This document shows, piece by piece, positions 6,823 through 14,327 of a DNA stretch of 45,739 bases (position 1 is its first letter; every line of letters starts with the position of its first letter). A program made the position numbers and the translations under genes. Source of the stretch: Crenarchaeota archaeon 13_1_40CM_3_52_17 (GTDB lineage: Archaea; Thermoproteota; Bathyarchaeia; 40CM-2-53-6); the NCBI GenBank assembly GCA_001918745.1, contig MNGN01000001.1:1-45739 (forward strand), read 5' to 3'. Below the pieces are notes generated by a model. It did not search any database. It was not told the DNA's origin and worked only from the letters and a program-made list of their open reading frames with translations.

Positions 6823-7076
6823 CAAAGGCTATTCCTCTTGTCAACCCTTCCTTCGACTTTGAAGTAAACGTCTCGATCGTTGATCCATTCCCCACGAACC
6901 TGTTCGTCATCGACGTCAGTGTATACTCCGTCAAGCCAGACTCTTGCGTCCAATGCTTTCGAAGACGCTATGAGGTCGATCAGCAGGTTTCTCAGACGCC
7001 CATCAGTCTTGGCGTCTCGAACATATGACCCCGAAAGTCCATCCCTCTTTTCGTTGTCGGCGAGAGTGGCATCCAT
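6822..7076 (-). CDS. hypothetical protein (84 aa), first gene of the small-gene operon
   Basis: This small acidic protein has a helix (TDGRLRNLLIDLIASSKAL) followed by probable strands (ARVWLDGVYTDV and DRDVYFKVEGRV). No family is recognised. It starts at ATG 7076 downstream of a TATA-like element (minus strand TTATATGG, about 7108-7116) and an inverted repeat at 7117-7136. Its stop overlaps the start of the Cys-rich gene by one base, so it heads a polycistronic unit of four very small genes. Confidence 0.55.
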   Translation of the reverse strand: MDATLADNEKRDGLSGSYVRDAKTDGRLRNLLIDLIASSKALDARVWLDGVYTDVDDEQVRGEWINDRDVYFKVEGRVDKRNSL

Positions 7077-7116
7077 TTGTCATCTGTCGGTACATTTCGC
7101 TACCTTTCCATATAAT

Positions 7117-7136
7117 CACCACGTTTACAAGTGGTG
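7117..7136. promoter_or_regulatory. inverted repeat operator candidate upstream of the small-gene operon
   Basis: CACCAC at 7117-7122 and GTGGTG at 7131-7136 form a perfect 6-bp inverted repeat with an 8-bp spacer. It lies directly upstream (on the minus strand) of the TATA-like element of the four-gene operon. The position and symmetry suit a dimeric RHH repressor, such as the one encoded at the end of the operon. Confidence 0.4.
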
Positions 7137-7161
7137 AAAGTGTAGCGCAAGGTAATCTCTC

Positions 7162-7494
7162 CTAACACACTGTAGGCACCCCGCTATTATTCTCGGAGTT
7201 CGAATTGAAATCACTGAGATGTGCGAAAGAGAATTTCGTCCCATCAAACTCGTAGCGCATAGAGCGATTGACTGATCCGGGAAATCGCTGGATGGCTCTT
7301 ACGGGTTCAGGCCCTGTACATTGCGTAAATTTATGGTAACCCTGGACGACGGAGTATTTAATGAGCTTCTTTATGTGGCGAGGAGGCGAAACATATCCAT
7401 GCAAGAGCTCTTTCGAGTAGTCGTTATTCCAGATCGGATCGAACTCAACGTCATCGAAGACCCTCCGCTCTCTGAATAACTCAACTAGCTCCAC
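7162..7494 (-). CDS. hypothetical protein (110 aa)
   Basis: This is a soluble protein with no recognised domain. The N-terminal part is acidic (MELVELFRERRVFDDVEFD) and the middle basic and aromatic (PPRHIKKLIKYSVVQGYHKF). It is on the same strand as the downstream small-gene operon but separated from it by 85 bp containing that operon's promoter elements. It could be an independent gene or a decayed one. Confidence 0.4.
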   Translation of the reverse strand: MELVELFRERRVFDDVEFDPIWNNDYSKELLHGYVSPPRHIKKLIKYSVVQGYHKFTQCTGPEPVRAIQRFPGSVNRSMRYEFDGTKFSFAHLSDFNSNSENNSGVPTVC

Positions 7495-7617
7495 TCAATA
7501 GTGCTTGGGTAGAACTACGTTACTCAATTTGAGACTTAGCTGATTGTACCGAATTGTGTGAATTCTAAACAGTGTCGTGAGTAGTTACCGTTGCCTCTTG
7601 AGGACCTTGGGCCCCAT

Positions 7618-7815
7618 CTACGAATTTTCTACTTCCTTGAGAATTCTGCGGTCGCGAGGCTTGTTCTTCGACTGTTCTTGCTTGTCTGCCTCTGCGTTGT
7701 CTAGTTCGGGCATCGTTTTATTATCAGTGTGCATTCGGATCCATCCCTGTGTCCTTTGCTTGCCTCGCTTGGGCGCCCTTGTGCGTGTTCGTCTATCGTT
7801 TGTAGCCTCTGCCAT
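7618..7815 (-). CDS. possible basic low-complexity peptide
   Basis: This frame of about 65 codons is rich in Arg, Lys, Thr and Asn (for example RRTRTRAPKRGKQRTQG) and overlaps the end of the RHH gene by 23 bases. It has no hydrophobic core or recognised motif. The overlap resembles a coupled downstream gene, but composition alone does not distinguish it from a chance frame. Confidence 0.25.
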   Translation of the reverse strand: MAEATNDRRTRTRAPKRGKQRTQGWIRMHTDNKTMPELDNAEADKQEQSKNKPRDRRILKEVENS

Positions 7816-8473
7816 TCTTGGCCCCCGCAAAGCTTGGGATCAGCGGGGCTTCTCGGTGTTCGCTGGCGAGACCTGTCAGGGGGCGAGTGATTGTTGCGAC
7901 TATTTGTCCGTCTGTTTCATGCGTCTCAACTTTTGCACCCATAGGCTTGAAGAGGGATTGAACCAACTCGCCGTAGAATGCCGAGACCCTAGGGCCTCGG
8001 TCATGTTTCAAGACCACGGTGTCGGTTTCTCCATCGATGGTGTATTGGAGCCTGAACGCGTTTCCGTAGCTGCCGATCATCTCCAGCGCTTTTAGCACGG
8101 TCTCAGGGTTGAATTTCTTGAACCAGAAGAGGACCATCTCAGGAATAGTGTTCGCCCCGGCCTCTTTTCCCAGTTCTCGCGCCTCCTCATCCGTGAGGAT
8201 GCTGAAGACTTTCTCCACTAAGGATGTGGGAACTTGGATGAAGCCGAACTTGGTAGCCTTGTCCTCCCACTCCACAAGTTTCCTCAGAGATCTGTTCGCC
8301 AAAAGGTTGAATGAGAACTGTTCCCTTTCAGCCATCTCAACGATTCCCGCTTCGACATCCTCATCCAGTCTAAGGGTCCTGGTCACGCTTCTCGAGCTCG
8401 AAACCGGCGTAGATTTGAGCTCGAACATGGTTCGAGTAGGTGCTAAGGTCATTTTTGCTTCCTTGGAACCCAT
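7793..8473 (-). CDS. RHH-domain regulator with C-terminal sensor-like domain (paralog A)
   Basis: Residues 28-70 form a ribbon-helix-helix DNA-binding domain (TRTLRLDEDVEAGIVEMAER, then FSFNLLANRSLRKLVEWE). Residues 75-190 are a separate alpha/beta domain with the signature EMVLFWFKKFNPETVLKALE and VVLKHDRGPRVSAFYGELV. The gene at 8715-9407 encodes the same two domains in the same order with the same motifs (FWFKKF, LKALE, KHDxG, SVFYAE). The pair is divergent around a 240-bp control region. The C-terminal domain probably senses a ligand or mediates oligomerisation; its ligand is unknown. Other starts at residues 8 or 16 are possible. Confidence 0.75.
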   Translation of the reverse strand: MGSKEAKMTLAPTRTMFELKSTPVSSSRSVTRTLRLDEDVEAGIVEMAEREQFSFNLLANRSLRKLVEWEDKATKFGFIQVPTSLVEKVFSILTDEEARELGKEAGANTIPEMVLFWFKKFNPETVLKALEMIGSYGNAFRLQYTIDGETDTVVLKHDRGPRVSAFYGELVQSLFKPMGAKVETHETDGQIVATITRPLTGLASEHREAPLIPSFAGAKNGRGYKR

Positions 8474-8480
8474 TTAGTCG

Positions 8481-8693
8481 TTGCAAGCACTTAAGCGGTA
8501 CGTCTCTCTCCGCTTGCAATCGGCAATCAAATTGCCTGAGTGCACGGCATAGTTTTGCGCAAAGTGTGCAGACAGACCGTTTGCAAGATATTGCAAGTGG
8601 ACTAATGCTCTCCCCCTCATTTAGCGGGGGATACCCGTGTTGTAAGAGAAAAGCGCCAAGTTTATCTTTATGTTTGCATGTGAGTGCACATGC
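8481..8693. promoter_or_regulatory. divergent control region with TTGCAAG boxes and a palindrome
   Basis: The intergenic region between the divergent RHH paralogs contains TTGCAAG or its complement at 8481-8488, 8512-8519, 8581-8587 and 8591-8597. The last two are direct repeats exactly 10 bp apart, one DNA turn. A perfect 7-bp inverted repeat GCATGTG/CACATGC with a 4-bp spacer lies at 8676-8693, near the probable TATA (TTTATCTTTATG, 8661-8672) of the right-hand gene. The arrangement suits cooperative binding by RHH dimers and mutual autoregulation. Confidence 0.5.
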
Positions 8694-8714
8694 TATGGAA
8701 TGTGACAGATTGTA

Positions 8715-9407
8715 ATGACACAGATTGAAAATGCTCTAAAGACCGAGACTCGCAGGTCCCCTGACACAGTTACCCGGACATTCCGCATAGATCGCGACGT
8801 TGACAGGAAGATGGAAGGGCTTTCCTCTGAAGGAAGAGTCAGCATGAATCAGATGGCCAATAAAGCACTCAGAAGGTACGTTGAATGGGAGGTCAACGCT
8901 GAGAAGTTCGGAACTGTCACGACCTCAGCCAGCACTATCAGGAAGTTCTTCGACTACCTGACCATTGAGCAGGCGAAGGAGATGGGGAGCTGGTGGGGAG
9001 AAAACCAGGCTCCAGGAATCATAACCTTCTGGTTCAAGAAATTCGACTTCGACAGCGTCCTGAAAGCACTGGAATTCCTCGGCGCCCAGTACGGCCGAGC
9101 CTTCACCTCTGACTACGCATTCGACGGCAGAAGCCACACACTCATTGTCAAACACGACATGGGCCTCAAAGCGAGCGTATTCTACGCCGAGGCCGTGAAA
9201 GCAGCATTCTCCCATCTTGGGTTAGGGACCGACATATTCGTCACTGACGACCAGGTTATCGCCATAAGCCCCCCGGATCCAGCCCACCCGTTGAACAGGT
9301 CCTATGAGGGAGCCGCCGACCTGAAATATCCAACGAGTGCAACGAGCAGGCCCATTCCAAAGCTTCGCAGAGGACAACGGGCAGACACGGAAAACCGCGA
9401 AGATTGA
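8715..9407 (+). CDS. RHH-domain regulator with C-terminal sensor-like domain (paralog B)
   Basis: Residues 18-60 are a ribbon-helix-helix domain (VTRTFRIDRDVDRKMEGLSS, then SMNQMANKALRRYVEWE). Residues 65-185 are the same C-terminal domain as in the divergent gene at 7793-8473, with GIITFWFKKFDFDSVLKALE and IVKHDMGLKASVFYAEAV. The last 40 residues are basic and probably disordered. It starts at ATG 8715. Sharing a control region with its paralog suggests cross-regulation or heterodimers. Confidence 0.75.
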   Translation: MTQIENALKTETRRSPDTVTRTFRIDRDVDRKMEGLSSEGRVSMNQMANKALRRYVEWEVNAEKFGTVTTSASTIRKFFDYLTIEQAKEMGSWWGENQAPGIITFWFKKFDFDSVLKALEFLGAQYGRAFTSDYAFDGRSHTLIVKHDMGLKASVFYAEAVKAAFSHLGLGTDIFVTDDQVIAISPPDPAHPLNRSYEGAADLKYPTSATSRPIPKLRRGQRADTENRED

Positions 9408-9528
9408 AGGATTAAGACCCGGTCTCCCTTCCAAAAACGAAACCATCAACGGCGACTAGCGTAACGAGCCTCTCGGCTTAGTAGTTCGACTTTTAGGCGG
9501 AGTACGATCAGGATGGCGAAGATTGCAC

Positions 9529-9948
9529 TTACTTTCCGCCGAGTCCCCACCCAGCTTTGAAGGTCGGGTTGATCCTTACGAAGGGCGCTTCGCCTTCTTT
9601 CCATGGGTCGCGTTTTACCCAGTCTAGTTTGGAATGGAATATCTTGTAGAGGTTTCGGTACTCTTCTCCCTTTTCGATAATTGAGACAGAGCCGCTGATC
9701 AGGAGCAGTTTCTGGGTCCCAGCTGTGTCAACTAATATTGCGGCGTGGGGATTTTCTCTCAGGTTTTTGAGCTTCCTGGTTCCGTAGTCAGTTACAATGT
9801 AGGGTGAACCCTCATGCCAGACGTAAGAGACCGGTACGACGTGCGGCTCGCCTTTCTTGGATGCTGTCGCGAATCTGCACAGTTCGTTCTGTTCTAGAAA
9901 CCTAATCTCTTTTTCTGTTAGCTTAACTGGGTCTTCGGTTCTTTTCAA
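9529..9948 (-). CDS. pyridoxamine 5'-phosphate oxidase-family (FMN/F420 split-barrel) protein
   Basis: This is a 139-residue single split-barrel domain. Family features visible are an N-terminal helix ending in ELCRFATASKKGEPHVVPVSYVW, a strand turn SPYIVTDYGTRKLKNLRENPHAAILVD, and KLLLISGSVSIIEKGEEY. Proteins of this group bind FMN, F420 or haem and reduce small substrates, and the particular substrate cannot be read from sequence. The C-terminus PTFKAGWGLGGK resembles that of archaeal members. It starts at ATG 9948. Confidence 0.8.
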   Translation of the reverse strand: MKRTEDPVKLTEKEIRFLEQNELCRFATASKKGEPHVVPVSYVWHEGSPYIVTDYGTRKLKNLRENPHAAILVDTAGTQKLLLISGSVSIIEKGEEYRNLYKIFHSKLDWVKRDPWKEGEAPFVRINPTFKAGWGLGGK

Positions 9949-10041
9949 TTTCAGAATATCCCGGGATGGGTTAACTGGGATTTCAAGCTATGCGTTCGGG
10001 AACGGGAAGAACTTTCGATCCGCTAGAAGTCTCATTGATTG

Positions 10042-10152
10042 TGGCGGGCCCGCGGGGATTCGAACCCCGGACCTACAGCTCAACCCGCTCCGAGGCATAG
10101 GGGGTTCGGCCAGAAGTGGACTGCCGCTCTATCCAGGCTGAGCTACGGGCCC
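10042..10152 (-). tRNA. tRNA-Arg, probably anticodon CCT, with two introns
   Basis: The acceptor GGGCCCG/CGGGCCC with G73 and encoded CCA, the D arm GCTC/GAGC with A20, the variable loop AGGTC and T arm CGGGG-TTCGAAT-CCCCG are intact and typical of archaeal tRNA-Arg. The best reading removes 10105-10120 (position 30/31; central helix CGGC/GCCG, bulges AGT and AAC) and 10081-10097 (37/38). This leaves stem GCAGC/GCTGT and loop CCCCTAA. The drawback is C instead of U at position 33, and only three of four central pairs for the second intron. A TCT anticodon (CTTCTG at 10116-10111) is visible too, but no splicing pattern using it gives a 7-base loop. Confidence 0.75.
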
Positions 10153-10274
10153 GAAAGTGTTGGCTATGGTGAATCCTAGTTAATTGTTCCTAAGAATACA
10201 GGGTTGGAGTGTGGGCCGATAAGGATCCAAAGCTACTGAAACGACGCTTGACTCAATATCACGGCCTTTGCGAC

Positions 10275-10499
10275 TTAGTCTTGTTTGGCGAAAAACTCCT
10301 TCGGATCTACCACATGAACACGTTTTCCCTTCTTCACAAGTTCCTCAGCCACCTTCGCATTACTCGTGAAGAAACAACCGTCCCCGGTGAAGAACCTCAA
10401 TGTTCCATGGGACGATTCGTTGCAGATCATGAAATTCGCCATTGACTTGTCATCATCAAGGTCTCCTCCGCAGATCGGACACTTGAACTCAACCCACAT
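10275..10499 (-). CDS. small zinc-ribbon protein (74 aa)
   Basis: The protein opens with MWVEFKCPICGGDL, a CPxCG zinc knuckle, and has further Cys at residues 26 (MICNESSHG) and 42 (GDGCFF) that could complete a metal site. The C-terminal third is basic and helical. CPxCG small zinc-finger proteins are widespread in archaea and mostly uncharacterised. It starts at ATG 10499 and is divergent from the gene at 10577. Confidence 0.55.
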   Translation of the reverse strand: MWVEFKCPICGGDLDDDKSMANFMICNESSHGTLRFFTGDGCFFTSNAKVAEELVKKGKRVHVVDPKEFFAKQD

Positions 10500-10576
10500 G
10501 GCTATTTCCTACGTTGCGTGTGGCCGACGCTAGGCCTATAAAGGAAAATCCTGACAGGAAACCCGTTGAGTTCATA

Positions 10577-11017
10577 ATGCCCGACGATAAGATAGTGATC
10601 AAGACAAAGCACGGAGAACTCAGCCTTGAACAGCTAGCAGAGGCTCAACACGGTATGGCGCATCTGATGAAGGAGGTTGGAGAAAGGTATCACGTTCTTT
10701 ACTACGCCGCGAAAGCGCTCAACTGGAAGCTGGCACAGTACCAGCTCAACCAGGTCATAGCCCTCTTCAGAATAGGCGCCACTCTCAGGCCAAAGTTCAC
10801 CGAGGACTTGAACGGTTTCGTCAAAACACATTTTCATCCCATGACTGAAGCCATTCGCCTACAAGACTGGAGGAGGTTTGAAGAGGCCTTCAAGAAAGGA
10901 ATCCACGGCAGCGATCAATTCCACGAAAAATACGGATACGGCTACATCCATTTCGTCTTACCGGCGAATCCGCCGGAGATGTACGACTTGAACCCCGACA
11001 CGTCGCCGACCGGTTAG
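10577..11017 (+). CDS. helical protein of unknown function (146 aa)
   Basis: The protein is mostly alpha-helical. It has regularly spaced His and aromatic residues (QHGMAHLMKEVGERYHVLYY, KTHFHPMTEA, HGSDQFHEKYGYGYIHF) that could hold a metal or haem, but no recognised family signature. The frame is open from a TTG at 10514, but a clear TATA box (CCTATAAAGG, 10536-10543) lies inside that extension. Transcription must therefore begin after about 10560, and ATG 10577 is the true start. A T-rich stretch follows the stop. Confidence 0.65.
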   Translation: MPDDKIVIKTKHGELSLEQLAEAQHGMAHLMKEVGERYHVLYYAAKALNWKLAQYQLNQVIALFRIGATLRPKFTEDLNGFVKTHFHPMTEAIRLQDWRRFEEAFKKGIHGSDQFHEKYGYGYIHFVLPANPPEMYDLNPDTSPTG

Positions 11018-11305
11018 GGATTCCGCTTTTCTTATCTAGATTATCCTGGCTCAGTCGCCGCAGGGAGCGCTATCCTGCTGCCGCGGTCACATGAATGAGC
11101 CTAGCCCTGGTTTCTCTTCTGACGCGTCTCCGTCTCAGATTCCTACCCCTCGAACGAAAGCCCATCATTGTACGGTTCCCTCACATCATCAAAGACCCTA
11201 ATATACCAAGCTGAGGCGCGGACGTTCCCATTCTAATTTCTCCAATGTGCGAGGGAAGAAACGAATGAGATTTGTTCTTGTCGCGAAAATCGGACCAATC
11301 CGGGT

Positions 11306-12622
11306 TCATTGGAGGGCCTTTTGGATCTCGTCAACTACGGATGATAGCTTGATATTTTTTTCTTGGCCTGTTTTCATATCCTTCAAGCGTACGCTTCCTT
11401 CCTTGATCTCTCGGGGGCCGAGGACTAGAGCTATTCTGACCTTCAAAGAGTCAGCGTATTCCATCTGTTTGCTGAGGGGGCGCTGTTTGAGGTCGTAGTC
11501 GGCCCTGATGCCTTGGCCTCGAAGTTGTTGGACGATTTTCACGGCCTCATTCCATACGGTTTCGTTGACCGTGACAACGAAGATCTGTGGGCTTTGTTGG
11601 GTGTCGGGGAAAAGGTCTTTCCGCTCTAAGGACAGCATGAGGCGTTCGAAGCCGCCAGCTACTCCTGTTGCTGGCATGTCTCGTTTTCCATAGATCTTGC
11701 ATAGCTTGTCGAAGCGGCCGCCTCCGAAAATCGCGCCCACGTCTTCTCCGTCTCTGTCGTAGCCCTCGAAAACCGTTCCGTCGTAGTAGCTTATTCCGCG
11801 GACGATTCCAAGGTCGATCTTGATCCTGTGTTTCTTTCCAAGGGATTCTACTCTGTCGATTGTTCCTGAGAGTTCCTTGAATCCCTGGTGGATCATCTCG
11901 CCTTTGGGCAGCTTGTTCTCCAGTTCCCCGAGGACTGTGCCTGGTTCTCCACCAATATCGGTAAAGCCGAGGATTCGCTTGACCTTGTCTTTTGACAAGC
12001 CTGCTCGGGTGAATTCTCGTTCTGCCTGTTCCGCACCGATCTTACCCATCTTGTCGATTATCCGGATGAGCTGATCGAGATCGTTCTGCGACTGGATTCC
12101 TAGACCTCGCAGGAAGCCTTCTACAAGCTTTCGGTTACTGATCTTGACGATGTGGTCTTTGAGGCCGACTGATTCTAGAATGTCGGAGCCTAGTGCGATG
12201 ATCTCCGCATCGGCTGTCGGTTCTGCGGCTCCGTAGATCTCCGCATCCCATTGGGTGTGGTATCGGTACCTTGCGAACTGCGGTTCATCGTATCGCCATA
12301 CTCCTCCGATGCACGAGATCTTGATCGGTTCGGGGAGGTCGAACCTGTTTGCGACCATCCGGGTCATGCCGACTGTGAGGTCGAATCGTAGTCCGAGGTT
12401 TCGCTCTGCTTTGTCTTTGAACCAATAGATTTCATCTCTGACGCCTGGGCCTGATTTTGCCTCCAGGGTTTCCAAGTTTTCTACAGGGCTGGGCTCTAGC
12501 ATCTGGAATCCATAGTTCCAGAGTACCTGTCGGATCTTGTCAGTGAGCCAGATCCTGCGTGCCATCTCTTCCGGCTCAATGTCTTTCATGCCTCGTGGAA
12601 GGGTGAATTCTGTTGTCGACAA
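11306..12622 (-). CDS. hisS: histidyl-tRNA synthetase
   Basis: This is a 438-residue class II synthetase that charges tRNA-His. Motif 1 appears in the N-terminal LPRGMKDIEPEEMARR region, and motif 2 as GGVWRYDEPQFARYRYHTQ. The histidine-specific HisA signature is RGISYYDGTVFEGYD, and motif 3 is around ATGVAGGFERLMLSLE. A C-terminal anticodon-binding domain covers roughly residues 340-438. The length is normal. It lies 26 bp downstream of the endonuclease-subunit gene on the same strand, so two tRNA-maturation genes form an operon. Confidence 0.95.
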   Translation of the reverse strand: MSTTEFTLPRGMKDIEPEEMARRIWLTDKIRQVLWNYGFQMLEPSPVENLETLEAKSGPGVRDEIYWFKDKAERNLGLRFDLTVGMTRMVANRFDLPEPIKISCIGGVWRYDEPQFARYRYHTQWDAEIYGAAEPTADAEIIALGSDILESVGLKDHIVKISNRKLVEGFLRGLGIQSQNDLDQLIRIIDKMGKIGAEQAEREFTRAGLSKDKVKRILGFTDIGGEPGTVLGELENKLPKGEMIHQGFKELSGTIDRVESLGKKHRIKIDLGIVRGISYYDGTVFEGYDRDGEDVGAIFGGGRFDKLCKIYGKRDMPATGVAGGFERLMLSLERKDLFPDTQQSPQIFVVTVNETVWNEAVKIVQQLRGQGIRADYDLKQRPLSKQMEYADSLKVRIALVLGPREIKEGSVRLKDMKTGQEKNIKLSSVVDEIQKALQ

Positions 12623-12648
12623 CGTGCTGTGTTTCTCCTTCCGGGAGA

Positions 12649-13167
12649 TTATTTTCCTTCGAAGTGTTCAGTGTTCAATGTATAATAGACGATGTCTGTT
12701 CGTCTGTCGATTACGGCTAGGACTAGGTCTTTGCCTTCTTTGTTCGCTTTTGCCGAGAGTCTCGCGAGCTTTTCGAGTGTGGATTCTCCTCCTTCGAAGA
12801 CGATCGAGACCTGTCGGCGTGTGGCTCCTTTTCCAAAGGTTTCGAAGTCGAAGCCTTCTTCAGACTCTCGGACCAGATAGCCTCGGTCTCGAAGATCCCT
12901 GTATACCAAGTATTTCGTCCATATTGTTGACTTGCCAGTTGATACCTTTGTGACGAGATTCTGAAGCGTCTTCTCCTTTCCCGTCTTCTCGTCTGTTACA
13001 TGGGCGCGTCGTTTCTCGACAAGATAGAATGTTTCGTAAGGGCTTAGGAAGAGTTTGTCATTTACCAGGGTTCCGAACGCTTTCTCCCGGAGTTCCATGA
13101 GTTTCTCCGGTTCTTTCAGGTAGATCTTGTTCTTGGAGAGGAAAGCTTCGAGAACTTCTAGTGTCAT
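12649..13167 (-). CDS. endA: tRNA-splicing endonuclease, structural (non-catalytic) subunit
   Basis: This 172-residue protein has the EndA/Sen-type N-terminal domain (LSPYETFYLVEKRRAHV) and the endonuclease core beginning KYLVYRDLRDRGYLVRE. In catalytic subunits a Tyr follows the core strand (dFxvY), then a His and a Lys. Here the corresponding segments read FDFETFGKG, ATRRQVSIVF and AVIDRRTDIVYY, with no Tyr-His-Lys triad. It therefore looks like the structural partner of a heteromeric (alpha-beta)2 enzyme, with the catalytic subunit outside this window. The frame extends upstream to 13239, but ATG 13167 fits the conserved N-terminus. Confidence 0.82.
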   Translation of the reverse strand: MTLEVLEAFLSKNKIYLKEPEKLMELREKAFGTLVNDKLFLSPYETFYLVEKRRAHVTDEKTGKEKTLQNLVTKVSTGKSTIWTKYLVYRDLRDRGYLVRESEEGFDFETFGKGATRRQVSIVFEGGESTLEKLARLSAKANKEGKDLVLAVIDRRTDIVYYTLNTEHFEGK

Positions 13168-13220
13168 CAAGCAATCGCACCTAGATGTGGTTTGAAACCG
13201 GTCAAAGCCGGGCAGGCGTC

Positions 13221-13260
13221 TATAAAGGCATGCGAACAACTAGGATCGACAAACGGAGGT
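13221..13260 (+). promoter_or_regulatory. TATA box and ribosome-binding site of mtnA
   Basis: TATAAAGG at 13221-13228 is followed by GGAGGT at 13255-13260, eight bases before the ATG at 13269. Together they define a short leader and decide the start, excluding upstream in-frame ATGs at 13185 and 13230. Confidence 0.6.
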
Positions 13261-13268
13261 TTGAGAAA

Positions 13269-14315
13269 ATGGCTGGGAGAGAACGAGTCTCGCTTGAGCC
13301 CGTGCGTTGGAAGAATGGGGTGCTGGAGGCGATTGACACGACAAAGCTGCCCGGTAGATTGGTGTATGTTCGTATGCGAACAGTTGATCAGGTTTGTTCG
13401 GCGATCCGCTCTATGAAAGTCAGGGGGGCGCCGTTGATCGGCGTCGTTGGCGCTTATGGTTTGGTCTTAGCGGCGATGAATCTCAGGAGCGGTGATTTGA
13501 AGCAGGCTCGATCACAGCTTCGCAAGTCGGCTGACGCTCTGATCTTAACGAGGCCGACTGGGGTGAATCTTCGCTGGGCTGTTGAGCGAGTCTTCAAAGC
13601 GTCTTCTCGTGTCAACTCAGTTGGCTTATTCGGCGATGAGTTGAGGCGGGAGGCTGATGCGATTCTTCGCGAGGAGCTTGAGTCCGCTCACAAGATCGGA
13701 CGCTTTGGCGCGGCTTTGATTGAAGATGAGGATACTGTTCTGACGCATTGCAATGCTGGGGCTCTGGCGACCGCGGGATATGGAACAGCGTTGGCGGTGG
13801 TCCGGTCCGCGGTTGAACAAGGGAAGAGAGTGTCTGTAATCGCGACAGAGACGAGACCATTGTTGCAAGGGTCGAGGCTCACAGCGTTTGAGCTGGCGCG
13901 GGACGGGATTCCAGTCCGCGTGATTGTTGATAGTGCGGCCGCACAGCTAATGGCTCAGGGAGTGGTGGACAAGATCGTTGTCGGTGCGGATAGGATCTTG
14001 GGAACAGGGCATGTTACGAACAAGATCGGGACGTTGCCAATCGCGCTTGCCGCCAAATTCTATGGCGTTCCGTTCTACGTCGCAGCTCCAGCATCAACGC
14101 TGGACTTGGTGACGGATGTGTCTCAGGTGGTTATTGAGGAACGGGATCAACAAGAGGTATTGTTGATCGGAGGGAGGCGTTTTGCGCCGAGCAACGTGGA
14201 GGCTCTGAACCCGGCCTTCGACATCACTCCGCCAGAACTGGTAACTGGGATTGTGACGGATCGCGGTGTGGTATGTCAGCCGTTCGCTGAGAATATTCGG
14301 GTTCTGTTTGGCTGA
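13269..14315 (+). CDS. mtnA: methylthioribose-1-phosphate isomerase (aIF2B-like family)
   Basis: This 348-residue protein isomerises S-methyl-5-thioribose-1-phosphate to the ribulose form in methionine salvage. Visible family motifs are MKVRGAPLIGVVGAYG, the catalytic Cys in THCNAGALATAGYGTA, ETRPLLQGSRLTAFEL and the catalytic Asp in GADRILGTGHVTNKIGT. The C-terminal NPAFDITPPELVTGIVTDRG is also typical. Related ribose-1,5-bisphosphate isomerases share the fold, but the motif set fits MtnA better. The start is fixed by a good ribosome-binding site. Confidence 0.88.
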   Translation: MAGRERVSLEPVRWKNGVLEAIDTTKLPGRLVYVRMRTVDQVCSAIRSMKVRGAPLIGVVGAYGLVLAAMNLRSGDLKQARSQLRKSADALILTRPTGVNLRWAVERVFKASSRVNSVGLFGDELRREADAILREELESAHKIGRFGAALIEDEDTVLTHCNAGALATAGYGTALAVVRSAVEQGKRVSVIATETRPLLQGSRLTAFELARDGIPVRVIVDSAAAQLMAQGVVDKIVVGADRILGTGHVTNKIGTLPIALAAKFYGVPFYVAAPASTLDLVTDVSQVVIEERDQQEVLLIGGRRFAPSNVEALNPAFDITPPELVTGIVTDRGVVCQPFAENIRVLFG

Positions 14316-14327
14316 TCGCTTGGAGGG

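Noticed and set aside
7577-8095. 172-codon plus-strand open frame
   Set aside because: It lies antisense to the RHH gene at 7793-8473, whose domains are clear, and its translation has no recognisable features.
10514-10576. TTG start giving a 167-residue version of the helical protein
   Set aside because: A strong TATA box (10536-10543) lies inside this extension, so the transcript cannot include it.
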